The notes under the pieces are model-generated. The model did no database searches, was not told the origin of the DNA, and saw only the letters and a list, made by a program, of their open reading frames with translations. The position numbers and the translations under genes were made by a program. From NCBI RefSeq assembly GCF_013373065.1, contig NZ_JABXIN010000036.1, forward strand, positions 1-33,543: a stretch of 33,543 nt of DNA, written 5' to 3'. Positions 25,082-33,543 of this stretch are shown one piece after another (within the stretch, counting starts at the first letter, position 1; each line of letters starts with the position of its first letter). The DNA comes from Algoriphagus sp. Lineage in GTDB: Bacteria; Bacteroidota; Bacteroidia; Cytophagales; Cyclobacteriaceae.

Positions 25082-26305
25082 TTAGCCTTTGAACCAAGCT
25101 TCGTTTTCATAGTCCCGGTATTTTGATTTCCGTTCTCGGTTCCAAATGATCAAATGGGTTTGGTCCCGCTGAACAAAGCGGTAGCCAAAAAGATGAAGGA
25201 TTGGTTTTGCCAAAAGTCTCGCAACTCGAAGGTCTACGATCATAGAATCTTTTTCTTCAGAAGTCCATCGCACGCCGGGTAGCCACGTAATAATTTTATC
25301 CAATTTGTTTTTTCTCAGGAATGAAGAGATTTTCAAAAATATTTCAGGTGTTTTTCGAATTAAAAAGAAGCCATCTTCTCCCTTTGATTGGTAAAGGGGC
25401 ATAAAAACCATGGTGTCTTTAGTGGCGAAAATTTCTTTATTATCGTAAATAGCCAGTTTCTCTCCTTTTTTAACGGCCTGAAAACTTTCATATCCTGGCA
25501 TCATTTGAAAAGGGATTTTTTGATCTACATGAAATCGGAAATTGATCTCATAAAAGTGCTCATAAGGACCGTATTTCCGATCCCAGAATTCCAAATGCTG
25601 CGTTACTTCCATGTCTTCCTGAGAACAAGCACCCGCAAAAGCTAGGGAAAGTTGGATAAATATCTCGTGGTTTTTGACTGAAAGCGGATCCTCGTGCTGT
25701 CCTGCTTCAAATCCAAATGAAACATACCCGAGCTCATTGATATAAGAAAGAACCGGTCCGTCAATGTACTCCTCTATTCCCAAAATGAGAGGAATGGGAA
25801 ATTGATTGGCAAAATTCCGGTTGATCAGGCTGTCATTGACTGGGATAAAAGGGATGGATTGACTGGATGTAGTGTGAAGATCGAAAAAATAAAGAGGGCC
25901 GGTTTCATTGGCAATAATTTTTAGAATCAGATCGTGAAGCTCTACAAATTGCTCTTCATCTTCATTACTGGGAACAAAATGGCCTTGGTTCAGTGCTTCA
26001 ATATTTTCCCTGGTCCAAAGTCTATTGAGGTCTTTTTTTTGAAAACGTTCCTTACGTTGCAAAGCCCAAAGATTTCCGGCAATACCTGTAATTTTTCCTT
26101 TTAGTGGAATCTTTTTATCCCGGATTTTCTGAATGACATTTTTAAATGCAAAAACTCCGGAAGGTTCATTTCCGTGGATTCCACCAAAAAATACTAGGTG
26201 AGGACCCGGTAAATCACCTTCTAGTTGATCGATAAATCGATCAGTAATAATTTCTTCACTTGGTGGTAGCTGGTTATTTTGATTTGGCACTTTGAAATTT
26301 CTCAA
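25082..26305 (-). CDS. AstE/aspartoacylase-like zinc hydrolase (M14-type)
   Basis: A 407-residue cytoplasmic protein. The zinc-binding motif GGIHGNEPSG gives His 44 and Glu 47, and FFDLHTTSS gives His 144. KKDLNRLW (91-98) supplies the conserved Asn-Arg carboxylate clamp and GFEAGQHED the catalytic Glu 200. These are the marks of the succinylglutamate desuccinylase/aspartoacylase family, which splits N-acyl amino acids. The protein is about 80 residues longer than AstE; the extra C-terminal part (after about 300) is not recognised. No other genes of arginine succinyltransferase degradation are present. It starts inside the end of the upstream GCS2-CBS gene (32-bp overlap), so the two are translated together and probably act on related compounds. 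Confidence 0.85.
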   Translation of the reverse strand: MRNFKVPNQNNQLPPSEEIITDRFIDQLEGDLPGPHLVFFGGIHGNEPSGVFAFKNVIQKIRDKKIPLKGKITGIAGNLWALQRKERFQKKDLNRLWTRENIEALNQGHFVPSNEDEEQFVELHDLILKIIANETGPLYFFDLHTTSSQSIPFIPVNDSLINRNFANQFPIPLILGIEEYIDGPVLSYINELGYVSFGFEAGQHEDPLSVKNHEIFIQLSLAFAGACSQEDMEVTQHLEFWDRKYGPYEHFYEINFRFHVDQKIPFQMMPGYESFQAVKKGEKLAIYDNKEIFATKDTMVFMPLYQSKGEDGFFLIRKTPEIFLKISSFLRKNKLDKIITWLPGVRWTSEEKDSMIVDLRVARLLAKPILHLFGYRFVQRDQTHLIIWNRERKSKYRDYENEAWFKG

Positions 26306-28154
26306 GATCCTTTAGGGTGATAATTCCTACCAAATGGCTATTGTGAACCACCGGTAGACAACCAATATTATGTTGTCTTATTTGCTCGATAGCATGGGAG
26401 ATAGTGTTGGAAGGATGAGTGTAAATCACCTCCTTCACCATGATGTCTTTTGCCTGCAATTGAGAGGAAGGCTCTTGGATTTGTTCCCAAAATTTTTCGA
26501 GATGTCGATAGGTGATTAATCCGACTAATCGCTCCCGATTATCCACCACGGGCAAATGATGGATGTTATTCCAGTTCATAAATTCCAACGTTAATCGGGC
26601 AGAATCCTCTGCATCCGCCGTAATTAAAGTAGTGGTCATGATATGTCCGACCTTGCCGGCTTTGGTTTCAAATTCGTGAAAATCATTCACATCCGGCCAA
26701 TCCGAAATAGGGGCATCCTGTTGTTGATTGGTATAAATTAATTGTGTCAGGGCAACCAAGGCATCGTCTACTTTGTGCTCTTTTTTAAGCATCCGGAAAT
26801 TTTTGATCATCCATTGCGAGCCGGTTTGCTTCTTTACCCGTCCTTCGATGATACCCAGATAATGGGTAATCGTGTCGGTAGGAATATTCATTTTCTTAAG
26901 CCCTTCGTTAGCAATGGGTAGAAAAACTTCGAGAATCAACTGATTGGCAGGTGTTCTTTTTCCCATCCAATTCATGCAGGTTTCATTACCATATCGTGCT
27001 GCTCTGATAAAGTTGGATTTGACTTCTTCAAATTCCATTAGAGAGGGCAAATCATCATAGGCTTTCGGTCTTCCTTGCATGAGCCCTGCCCATAAAACAA
27101 AATTTGCCATCTCATCTTCAGGGGTGGGGCCTGCTGGTATATATCTGTTCTCAATTCGGAGATGGGGTTTGCCATTTAAAACTCCATAACAAGGTCGGTT
27201 CCATCGATAAATGGTTCCGTTTTGAAGGTTGAGGGCTTTTAATTTTGGGATAGTCCCTCTGGCTATTTCTTCTAGGGCATTTTGTTCTATTTCTTTGGTT
27301 AATAAAATTCGAAAGTTGGAAAGCTCCTTTCTGAAATAGTCTACGATATTTCCTTTAACCCAAGAATTTCCAAAAGACACCCGAGCTTGCTTCGTGGTTT
27401 GGGCTTTGGACATTTTCCGAGTATCTATGCTTTGTTGAAAGAGAGCAATTCGGGTTTCATTCCAAAGTTCTTTGCCCATAAGAATGGGAGAATTCCCAGC
27501 CACCGCCAAGACAGGTCCCGAGATTGCCTGCGCCCAATTATAACTGGATTCGAAATCATCAGGCTGAATTTGAAGATGCATTTGAAAACTGGTATTGCAT
27601 GCCTCAAACATCACCGAATCATGAATGATCGACAATTCATCTACACCCGTAAAATTCATTCGGAAATTGCCCCCTCTCGCTTTTTTCATCAAATCATTGA
27701 GGGCAAAATAGCGGGGATTTTCGGTCATGTAACTCAAGGACAATTCATCCATTGAAATTGTAGGAAGAATACCTGTGATTAAAACCCGGTCTCCAAATTT
27801 AGAGCTACTCTTTTTCGCTTTTTGGATCAATTGTTTTAGCTGATCCTCCATTTTTTTAAAGCAGTCTCCCTCAAAAAGAATAGGGTCCAAGTTTATCTCA
27901 AGATTGTACTTCGCTAGTTCGGTGGTGAAATGAGAGTCTTGAAGATCTGCTAGGACTTCAGCAGCTTGATTGGTAGGGCGGCCATGTTCATTGATTAGGC
28001 AAAATTCCTGTTCGGCTCCAATACGTGTTACTCCTTTTTCAAGGAGATCATTTTTTACTAAATAATCTAGGGCTTGAATATCTCCTAAAAGATGACTTAT
28101 AAAAAGATTTCTTGCCTGAGCATTTGCATCTAAACTGACCTGATGATCGCCCAT
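26274..28154 (-). CDS. glutamate-cysteine ligase-like (GCS2) carboxylate-amine ligase fused to two CBS domains
   Basis: A 626-residue protein. Residues 1 to about 480 form a GCS2-type ligase: GAEQEFCLI at 46-54 with the paired acidic residues Glu 48 and Glu 50, NLEINLDPILF, HLQIQPDDFE, and RIENRYIPAGPTPEDEMANF, as in enzymes that join the carboxyl group of Glu (or similar) to an amine with ATP. Two CBS domains follow at about 498-555 (VGHIMTTTLI, HLPVVDNRERLVGLITYRHL) and 566-622 (AKDIMVKEVIYTHPS, CLPVVHNSHLVGIITLKDL). CBS pairs bind adenine nucleotides, so activity may follow energy state. It is not ordinary GshA: there is no second glutathione enzyme nearby, and the downstream overlapping gene is an amidohydrolase. 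The substrate is unknown. Confidence 0.85.
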   Translation of the reverse strand: MGDHQVSLDANAQARNLFISHLLGDIQALDYLVKNDLLEKGVTRIGAEQEFCLINEHGRPTNQAAEVLADLQDSHFTTELAKYNLEINLDPILFEGDCFKKMEDQLKQLIQKAKKSSSKFGDRVLITGILPTISMDELSLSYMTENPRYFALNDLMKKARGGNFRMNFTGVDELSIIHDSVMFEACNTSFQMHLQIQPDDFESSYNWAQAISGPVLAVAGNSPILMGKELWNETRIALFQQSIDTRKMSKAQTTKQARVSFGNSWVKGNIVDYFRKELSNFRILLTKEIEQNALEEIARGTIPKLKALNLQNGTIYRWNRPCYGVLNGKPHLRIENRYIPAGPTPEDEMANFVLWAGLMQGRPKAYDDLPSLMEFEEVKSNFIRAARYGNETCMNWMGKRTPANQLILEVFLPIANEGLKKMNIPTDTITHYLGIIEGRVKKQTGSQWMIKNFRMLKKEHKVDDALVALTQLIYTNQQQDAPISDWPDVNDFHEFETKAGKVGHIMTTTLITADAEDSARLTLEFMNWNNIHHLPVVDNRERLVGLITYRHLEKFWEQIQEPSSQLQAKDIMVKEVIYTHPSNTISHAIEQIRQHNIGCLPVVHNSHLVGIITLKDLEKFQSAKSK

Positions 28155-28187
28155 TTAATTTTGATTTTAAGCGCTAAACGTAAATAA

Positions 28188-28204
28188 TACTGAGAAACTC
28201 AGTA
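28188..28204. promoter_or_regulatory. inverted repeat upstream of the GCS2-CBS gene
   Basis: TACTGAG-AAA-CTCAGTA is a perfect 7-bp inverted repeat 34-50 bp before the start codon, in the expected promoter/leader region. It could be an operator or a small leader hairpin; no T tract follows. Confidence 0.3.
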
Positions 28205-28318
28205 GCTGTCAGCATCAAATCTCAAAATCATTTCAAACTTTTTAGCTGATGATTGTCATATTTTGAGAAATATTCAAATTCAGGACTTTCTTTTCTTTTG
28301 TAATCAGAAAAGGTTGAA

Positions 28319-28876
28319 TCAAAGTAAGCTATCGATGACTTCAGGGAAATACCGATGTTCCAAAGCGTGCACTTTTTCTGCGATAGTTTCTGGAGTGTCT
28401 TCAGCAGTCACGGGAGTAGCTGCTTGAAAAATAATTTTACCTTCATCATAATGCTCATTGACTAAGTGTATGGTAATCCCGGTTTCTTGATCTCCTGAGG
28501 TTTTCACCGCTTCGTGTACATGCATTCCGTACATTCCCTTTCCTCCATATTTGGGAAGAAGTGCCGGGTGAATGTTCACCATTCGATCAGGGAATGCCTT
28601 GATCAGAGCATCGGGAATCTTTAATAAAAAACCCGCAAGAATTACCCAATCCACTTTTTCAGATTGAAGTTTTTCCAAAAGGATTCCTGCGTCCATTTCT
28701 TTTTTTGAAAACGTGAAAGTAGGTACTCCAAACTTTTCCGCTCGTTTCAAGACAAAGGCATCTGTTTTATTTGAAGCGACCAAGGAGACTTTAGCCTTTG
28801 GTGAATTTTGAAAATACTCCATGATCTTTTCTGCATTGGAGCCACTTCCTGAAGCAAGGATTGCGAGACGTTTCAA
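28319..28876 (-). CDS. purN: phosphoribosylglycinamide formyltransferase
   Basis: A 185-residue protein, the usual size. ASGSGSNAE (8-15) binds the phosphate of the substrate. The catalytic trio is Asn 101 and His 103 (MVNIHPALLP) and Asp 144 (HYDEGKII). It transfers the formyl group from 10-formyl-tetrahydrofolate to glycinamide ribonucleotide, an early step in IMP synthesis, in the cytoplasm. Near the active site it has GGKGMYGMHV. A terminator lies just upstream, so it has its own promoter. Confidence 0.96.
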   Translation of the reverse strand: MKRLAILASGSGSNAEKIMEYFQNSPKAKVSLVASNKTDAFVLKRAEKFGVPTFTFSKKEMDAGILLEKLQSEKVDWVILAGFLLKIPDALIKAFPDRMVNIHPALLPKYGGKGMYGMHVHEAVKTSGDQETGITIHLVNEHYDEGKIIFQAATPVTAEDTPETIAEKVHALEHRYFPEVIDSLL

Positions 28877-28908
28877 CGTGAATGGATTTGATTCGAGGTA
28901 AAATTAAA

Positions 28909-28939
28909 AAAGGCCCCTTGATTTTCACAAGGAGCCTTT
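28909..28939. terminator. intrinsic terminator between the S41 protease gene and purN
   Basis: AAAGGCCCCTTG (28909-28920) pairs with CAAGGAGCCTTT (28928-28939) with one mismatch around seven bases, followed on the minus strand by a T tract (the A run at 28906-28911). It is 17 bp past the stop of the S41 gene. Confidence 0.8.
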
Positions 28940-28956
28940 GCTTTCTTTTCAATTGA

Positions 28957-30273
28957 TTAAAAGGCTGGAAACTCTTGTTGTAAACCTTTAAAAGCATCAA
29001 TCATTTCCCATGTGGGTCGATAGAATTCTTGTCGCAAACGACTACTTACTGTCCCTTCTTGTATGTATTGAAGGGCAGCTGCCAAACGCAAATCCCGGGT
29101 ATCACCCCATTGAAACTGCGGGCTGTCACTTACACTGAAATCCGCCGGGAATCCATCAAAATACTCTGCTTTTCCCTGAGAATTTGCAATTGCAAAGGTG
29201 ATGGGAACAAGTTCGACATCATTCTCTTGTAAAACCTGATTAAAGCGAGCTAAGGGGAATGAGCCAACTGGTTTGCCAAAGGTATTATCCCCAATCAAGA
29301 CCAAATCCATGTAGGGGTCGAGGGCATTGATTACCAACTCGGATGCTGATGCAGTGCCCCGACTTGTAATAAAGATGATACGATTGAGATTGAGTGTGCC
29401 TAGCTTTTTGAAAATCTCAGATGTATTGAAATTGCTTTTTGCATTGTTCAGCTTGTTGGTGTACATCAAACGGTCTGAATTTCCCGGATTAATAAGGTAA
29501 TTATTGATCTGTTCGGCTACATCCACAGAACCTCCGCCATTATATCTTAAGTCCACAATCAATTCGGAAATCCCCTGTTCCATGAAATATTTCATGGAGT
29601 TTTCAACCTCTCGACTTTGAATTGGTGTCACATCTGGAGTAGCCTTGAAACTTTGATAAACCCAATACCCAACTTTTTTATCCTGCAATTCAAAAACTTG
29701 TTGGTGTAACACGGAATTGGACTGGTATTCCGCCTTTGTATTGGTTCGTGTGGTAACACTTCCATCAGGGAGTCGGAATGTAAACGTATTTGTTATTCCA
29801 GGATCAGGTGGGCCTAATTGAAAATCGTAGATATTCCCAGATTTATAATCTGAAAGGGGTTTTCCATTGATTTCTATAATCTCCCAACCTCGCTGCCAAC
29901 CGTCTTTGCCGGCAGGAGCCTCTTCAAATACAAAAGTTAAATACAGTCGTTCCTCAGCGTCAAATCCAAATCCAAAACCATGTCCTGCATTTCTTCCTAC
30001 AAACGCATTTTGAAAGGCCTCTTGAGTCGTCAGATACGAAAACCTATCAAGCGGTTTGAAAATAATAGCATCCAAGAATTCTTCATTCGAAGTATAAGCT
30101 CCCGTATTGACATTCGCAGGAAGCTCCATATTCCAAAAGTACCATTCCTTCATCGTTGAGAAAATGGCTTCTCTTACGACATTGGATTGAGGTTGAGGTG
30201 CTGGTTCTTCCGGAGGATCACATGCCCAAAAGCTCAATACCAAAAGCCCGAATACCCATTTAAGATTTTTCAT
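28957..30273 (-). CDS. S41-family (C-terminal processing-like) peptidase, lipoprotein
   Basis: From the ATG at 30273 the product has 438 residues and begins with a clean lipoprotein signal peptide (core WVFGLLVLSF, lipobox SFWAC, Cys 18). An upstream ATG at 30294 would only add seven residues. A PDZ-like region (GHGFGFGFDAEERLYLTFVF, then GWEIIEINGKPLSDY) precedes the peptidase core with LIVDLRYNGGGSV, FITSRGTASASELV carrying the nucleophile Ser, and GDNTFGKPVGS with the general-base Lys. This Ser/Lys dyad is typical of tail-specific proteases. It is anchored to a membrane on the periplasmic or outer side. It starts 45 bp after the Dabb gene and is probably co-transcribed with it. Confidence 0.92.
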   Translation of the reverse strand: MKNLKWVFGLLVLSFWACDPPEEPAPQPQSNVVREAIFSTMKEWYFWNMELPANVNTGAYTSNEEFLDAIIFKPLDRFSYLTTQEAFQNAFVGRNAGHGFGFGFDAEERLYLTFVFEEAPAGKDGWQRGWEIIEINGKPLSDYKSGNIYDFQLGPPDPGITNTFTFRLPDGSVTTRTNTKAEYQSNSVLHQQVFELQDKKVGYWVYQSFKATPDVTPIQSREVENSMKYFMEQGISELIVDLRYNGGGSVDVAEQINNYLINPGNSDRLMYTNKLNNAKSNFNTSEIFKKLGTLNLNRIIFITSRGTASASELVINALDPYMDLVLIGDNTFGKPVGSFPLARFNQVLQENDVELVPITFAIANSQGKAEYFDGFPADFSVSDSPQFQWGDTRDLRLAAALQYIQEGTVSSRLRQEFYRPTWEMIDAFKGLQQEFPAF

Positions 30274-30318
30274 AGGCAGCTTTTTTATAATCAAAACGCA
30301 AAAGAGGTCGAATTGATT

Positions 30319-30711
30319 TTAAATCGCGATATCATAAACTTTGACCGTCTTCCACATGGAAGAATACTTTTCAATAAACTCCAAGTGAAGTGGATCAACT
30401 TGGTAGGCTGCTTGATCTTCTAAACTGTCAAAAAACAAAGTGCAGGAAACATGCCAAGAGTGGTCAACTACATCTCGCGCTTCAGTAGGAGCGGGGATTC
30501 CTGGAATGAATTGTCCAACAGTCTTACACTGCCCAAGCATAGGAACGGCTTTGGATAAAAATTCATCGGTATCATTTTTATCGTGTAGCCAGAAGAATAC
30601 TTGGTGGATCATTTTTTGGTTTTTCATGTCTTTTGAAATTGAGGTGATAGGTAAGAAAGCCGCTGCAGAAGCTGCTGTTACGGTTTTTATAAAGTTTCTT
30701 CGATTGTTCAT
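30319..30711 (-). CDS. Dabb-family (stress-responsive A/B barrel) protein with TAT signal
   Basis: A 130-residue protein. The N-terminus NRRNFIK (3-9) followed by VTAASAAAFLPI is a twin-arginine signal. The mature domain (about 33-130) starts MIHQVFFWLHDKNDTDEFLS and contains VVDHSWHVSCTLFF and AYQVDPLHLEFIEKYSSMW, the pattern of the dimeric alpha/beta barrel Dabb family. The conserved HQVFFWL strand and the H-x-x-F segment near the end are present. The function is unknown; such proteins may bind small aromatic or isoprenoid-like molecules. It is the first gene of a likely two-gene unit with the S41 peptidase. Confidence 0.88.
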   Translation of the reverse strand: MNNRRNFIKTVTAASAAAFLPITSISKDMKNQKMIHQVFFWLHDKNDTDEFLSKAVPMLGQCKTVGQFIPGIPAPTEARDVVDHSWHVSCTLFFDSLEDQAAYQVDPLHLEFIEKYSSMWKTVKVYDIAI

Positions 30712-31068
30712 GTCCCTAGGTGCTCAGGTTAAGAACATTAAATATAGAGAATCTAATTTAGGAGAAGGAAAATCTGAATTCCATTTTTAATAAGGATTCA
30801 TTCTAATCTCGTGATATAGTAATTTAGGACATCACAAGATGCAAAAGTCTAAATACTTGAAGTGTAGAAGACCTGGAAAACTGATTGGGGTGTGCCCTAT
30901 ATCGGTATGGTGATTCTGGGGGCTTTTCTGATAGATCAGGGTATAAGTAATTTAGATTCTGCAGCGCTAAAGGAATTTATTCCAAGAAAGATGGAAGGAC
31001 TGGCAGAAATATATATCTGGTCCGAATTATCTCATTAATGATAAAACGTATTAGCTCACTTAAATAAA
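30712..31068 (+). other. gene-poor gap with a short unexplained reading frame
   Basis: This 357-bp space separates the divergent Dabb and VTT genes. It holds the upstream regions of both. In addition, 30907-31038 (plus strand, 43 residues from ATG) reads MVILGAFLIDQGISNLDSAA and then KEFIPRKMEGLAEIYIWSEL, ending SH and a stop: a hydrophobic start and a helical rest, 30 bp before the VTT gene. In another frame, an ATG at 30839 opens 24 codons. The two may be parts of one broken gene. I recognise no family. No RNA gene or repeat was seen here. Confidence 0.3.
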
Positions 31069-31662
31069 TTGGATAGCGATAATAAAAGGCCATTGATTGG
31101 TGAAAAGGGAAGATTCCTTCTAAGAAACATGCTCAAAGGTTTCCTCTATTTGGGGGTATTGGTTGTCTTGTTTTTTTTGATTAGAAAATCCTTTACAGAA
31201 CAGGAGAGATTGGAATGGTTTGGGACGATTTACAATAATCCATTACTTGTAATGTCCATTTTTGTAGGTTCAGAAGTCCTTTTTGGTATAATCCCTCCAG
31301 AGATTTTTATGCTTTGGTCTCTCGAGACTGGATGGATGGGGCCTTATTTCTTGAGTATAGGACTCTTTTCGTTCATTTCTTATGCCGCAGGATATTTTAA
31401 TTTTAACCTTGGGCTTTTGATCAATCACAAAAGCAAAATCCTCAAATCCAGCAATAAGTATATTCAAAAGTATCTGGATTTATTTAAGAGATACGGTGCC
31501 TTTATGGTGATTGTAGCCTCCATTAGTCCGCTTCCTTTTTCTTTAATCTCATTACTGGGAGGGGCTGCCGGCTTGGATAAGCGAAAGTATATCCTAAACA
31601 GCTTATTCAGAATCCTGAGATATTTTGTTTACGCTTATGTATTGTGGTTGATTCAAACCTAA
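31069..31662 (+). CDS. VTT/DedA-like (SNARE-associated) inner-membrane protein
   Basis: A 197-residue frame from a TTG start; an ATG at 31129 (residue 21) is an alternative that keeps all helices. There are hydrophobic segments at about 24-42, 60-82, 93-115, 147-170 and 180-195. The re-entrant segment PLLVMSIFVGSEVLFGIIPP and the later RYGAFMVIVASISPLPFSLI, followed by LGGAAGLDKRKY, match the VTT (DedA/YqaA) pattern of glycine and proline around the fifth helix. Relatives scramble or flip lipids such as undecaprenyl phosphate or aminophospholipids; the actual substrate here is open. It converges with typA across a shared terminator. Confidence 0.78.
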   Translation: MDSDNKRPLIGEKGRFLLRNMLKGFLYLGVLVVLFFLIRKSFTEQERLEWFGTIYNNPLLVMSIFVGSEVLFGIIPPEIFMLWSLETGWMGPYFLSIGLFSFISYAAGYFNFNLGLLINHKSKILKSSNKYIQKYLDLFKRYGAFMVIVASISPLPFSLISLLGGAAGLDKRKYILNSLFRILRYFVYAYVLWLIQT

Positions 31663-31697
31663 TGTTGTCAAAGACTAAGTTTTGCTTTTTATAAAAA

Positions 31698-31727
31698 AAG
31701 ACCTCGATGAAAATTCACCGAGGTCTT
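31698..31727. terminator. bidirectional terminator between the VTT gene and typA
   Basis: AAGACCTCG (31698-31706) pairs with CGAGGTCTT (31719-31727), extended inward by TGAA/TTCA past an A-C mismatch. An A run lies to the left and T-rich bases to the right, so it can act on both converging transcripts. Confidence 0.8.
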
Positions 31728-31762
31728 CTTATAATTAATAATCTTGAATTTTGATTTAGAAA

Positions 31763-33543
31763 TTAAGCTTCTTTTTTAGCCATTCTGTTTCGCTCATTTT
31801 CATCCAAATAAATCTTTCTCATTCGGATGTTTTTCGGCGTGATTTCCAAATATTCGTCTTTTTGAATGTACTCCATGGCCTCTTCCAAAGAAAATCTCTT
31901 AGGAGGAGCAATTCGCGTATTGTCATCCGAACCAGAAGCCCGCATATTGGTCAGTTTTTTGCCTTTTTGGACGTTAACAACTAAGTCATTATCTCGGGAA
32001 TGTTCTCCGATTACCTGACCCGTATACAATTCATCTCCCGGCTCGATGAAGAAAATTCCCCGATCCTGTAATTTATCGATGGCATAGGCAGTACAAGGTC
32101 CACCTTCCATGGAAATCAGGGAACCGTTAATTCTTCCTGGGATAGGGCCTTTGAAAGGCTCATAGGCAGAAAATCTATGGTTCATAATTGCTTCCCCTTG
32201 GGTAGCTGTTAGAACATTGTTTCTTAAGCCAATCAATCCTCTGGATGGAATCTTAAATTCTAAGTGCTGTAAATCGCCTTTTGGCTCCATCACCAACAAT
32301 TCACCTTTTCGCTGGGTAGCCAGTTCAATGACTTTGCCTGCAGTTTCCTGTGGTACATCTACGACCAAGGTCTCGATAGGCTCGCATTGCATGCCATCGA
32401 TTTCTTTAAAAATTACTTGGGGCTGTCCCACTTGAAGCTCATAGCCTTCTCTTCTCATTGTTTCGATTAAGACAGACAAGTGAAGAATGCCTCGACCATA
32501 AACCAAGAATTTGTCTTCTGAATCGGTAGGTTCTACTCGAAGGGCTAAGTTTTTTTCCATCTCCTTCATCAATCGGTCTCTCAAGTGACGAGAAGTAACA
32601 AACTTTCCTTCCTTACCGAAGAATGGAGAGTTATTGATTGTGAAGAGCATGTTCATGGTAGGCTCATCAATCGCAATACGCGGAAGCGGTTCAGGATTCT
32701 CCACATCAGCGACTGTGTCCCCAATTTCGAAATCTTCCAAACCGGTAATCGCACAGATATCTCCTGCTTGAACAGTTTGCACTTTGTTTTTACCTAAACC
32801 TTCAAATGTATGAAGTTCTTTTACGCGCATTTTTTTGATGCTGCCATCGGCCTTGCATAGGGCGATTTGTTGTCCTTCGGAAACTGTTCCTCTTTTTACT
32901 CTTCCGATGGCGATACGACCAACGAAATTTGAGTAATCCAAAGAGGTGATCTGCATTTGCAAAGAGCCTTCTTCAATTTTTGGAGAAGGAATGTATTCCA
33001 AAATCGCATCTAAAAGAGGAAGGATTGAATCGGTTGGATTTTTCCAATCCGGCCCCATCCAATTTTGCTTCGCAGAACCATAAAGGGTATGAAATTCCAG
33101 TTGCTCTTCAGTTGCGTCCAAATTGAACATTAGGTCGAATACAGCCTCATGAACTTCATCCGGACGGCAATTTTCCTTATCAACTTTGTTGACTACAACG
33201 ATTGGGGTTAAACCCAAGGAAAGTGCCTTTCCCAATACAAATCGGGTTTGTGGCATCGGGCCTTCGAAAGCATCTACCAAAAGGATCACCCCGTCAGCCA
33301 TTTTTAATACGCGTTCTACTTCTCCGCCAAAGTCTGCGTGACCTGGGGTATCAATAATATTGATTTTGGTGTCTTTGTAGCGTACGGAAACGTTTTTGGA
33401 AAGAATAGTAATTCCTCTTTCTCGCTCCAAGTCATTGTTATCCAGGATCAAATCATCGAATTGCTGATTTTCTCGGAAGATTTTGGAAGCGTGGATAATT
33501 TTATCGACCAAGGTGGTTTTTCCGTGGTCAACGTGTGCGATAA
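31763..33543 (-). CDS. typA: ribosome-associated GTPase TypA/BipA (N-terminus cut by window end)
   Basis: 592 residues are visible; the first few codons lie beyond the window. At the right edge the frame reads [14 protein letters not shown], the G1 P-loop, so translation does not start at the TTG in this stretch. It continues with RERGITI (G2), [11 protein letters not shown] (G3) and VVNKVDKE (G4), then EF-G-like domains II, III and V and the TypA-specific C-terminal domain ([20 protein letters not shown], then [18 protein letters not shown] and [15 protein letters not shown]). It binds the ribosome in a GTP-dependent way and aids assembly and growth under stress or cold. No truncation other than the window edge is seen. 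Confidence 0.97.
   Translation of the reverse strand, partial: IAHVDHGKTTLVDKIIHASKIFRENQQFDDLILDNNDLERERGITILSKNVSVRYKDTKINIIDTPGHADFGGEVERVLKMADGVILLVDAFEGPMPQTRFVLGKALSLGLTPIVVVNKVDKENCRPDEVHEAVFDLMFNLDATEEQLEFHTLYGSAKQNWMGPDWKNPTDSILPLLDAILEYIPSPKIEEGSLQMQITSLDYSNFVGRIAIGRVKRGTVSEGQQIALCKADGSIKKMRVKELHTFEGLGKNKVQTVQAGDICAITGLEDFEIGDTVADVENPEPLPRIAIDEPTMNMLFTINNSPFFGKEGKFVTSRHLRDRLMKEMEKNLALRVEPTDSEDKFLVYGRGILHLSVLIETMRREGYELQVGQPQVIFKEIDGMQCEPIETLVVDVPQETAGKVIELATQRKGELLVMEPKGDLQHLEFKIPSRGLIGLRNNVLTATQGEAIMNHRFSAYEPFKGPIPGRINGSLISMEGGPCTAYAIDKLQDRGIFFIEPGDELYTGQVIGEHSRDNDLVVNVQKGKKLTNMRASGSDDNTRIAPPKRFSLEEAMEYIQKDEYLEITPKNIRMRKIYLDENERNRMAKKEA

Noticed and set aside
28290..28312. CTTTTCT...AGAAAAG hairpin before the purN stop as a terminator
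   Set aside because: Short A/T-rich stem with weak pairing and no T tract on the minus strand.
1..33543. CRISPR array, insertion sequence or complete prophage
   Set aside because: No regularly spaced repeats, no transposase or integrase reading frame and no phage structural genes were seen anywhere in the window.

Overview
The window looks like a piece of a Bacteroidota chromosome, probably order Cytophagales and perhaps Algoriphagus-like. This is an inference from several signs. Lipoprotein signal peptides are abundant. Putative promoters fit the Bacteroidetes pattern TTTG-N19-TAnnTTTG. Typical families are present (DUF5916, DUF2911, ThuA/PQQ/cytochrome c fusions, TAT-exported Dabb proteins), and exported proteins have Gln right after the signal peptidase I site.

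Left end (1-3500): the 3' part of a tRNA-Ser(GGA) gene is followed by two further copies of its 3' end, about 155-162 bp apart. This pattern is expected where integrative elements have inserted repeatedly into a tRNA gene. Behind the repeats lies the worn remnant of such an element: a broken minus-strand gene, a small membrane protein overlapping an intact parA, a frameshifted parB-like gene and a truncated excisionase-type HTH gene. A lipoprotein of unknown function follows.

Middle (3500-20700): a DUF5916 outer-membrane protein; a DMT exporter divergent from an S33 prolyl-aminopeptidase-like lipoprotein, with a perfect inverted repeat between them; an HExxH peptidase; a DUF5009/HGSNAT-like membrane acyltransferase; a haemolysin III/PAQR protein directly downstream of a two-domain sulfurtransferase; and a DUF2911 protein. 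A carbohydrate block follows: a very large lipoprotein joining ThuA, PQQ-type sugar dehydrogenase, PKD, cytochrome c and a C-terminal binding domain, divergent from a GH3 lipoprotein, then a lacI-type regulator and galK in one operon.

Right end (20700-33543): mainly housekeeping genes on the minus strand. They are a glutaminyl-cyclase-like M28 lipoprotein overlapping cysS, purH, an aspartoacylase/AstE-like hydrolase overlapping a GCS2-type ligase fused to two CBS domains, purN, an S41 protease downstream of a Dabb protein, a VTT/DedA membrane protein on the plus strand, and typA/bipA cut by the window end.

The observations most worth following are the GCS2-CBS/AstE pair, which looks like a regulated ligase/hydrolase couple of unknown substrate; the accreted tRNA ends with a decayed mobile element; the five-part ThuA/PQQ/cytochrome fusion; and the co-occurrence of glutaminyl cyclase with +1 Gln exported proteins.
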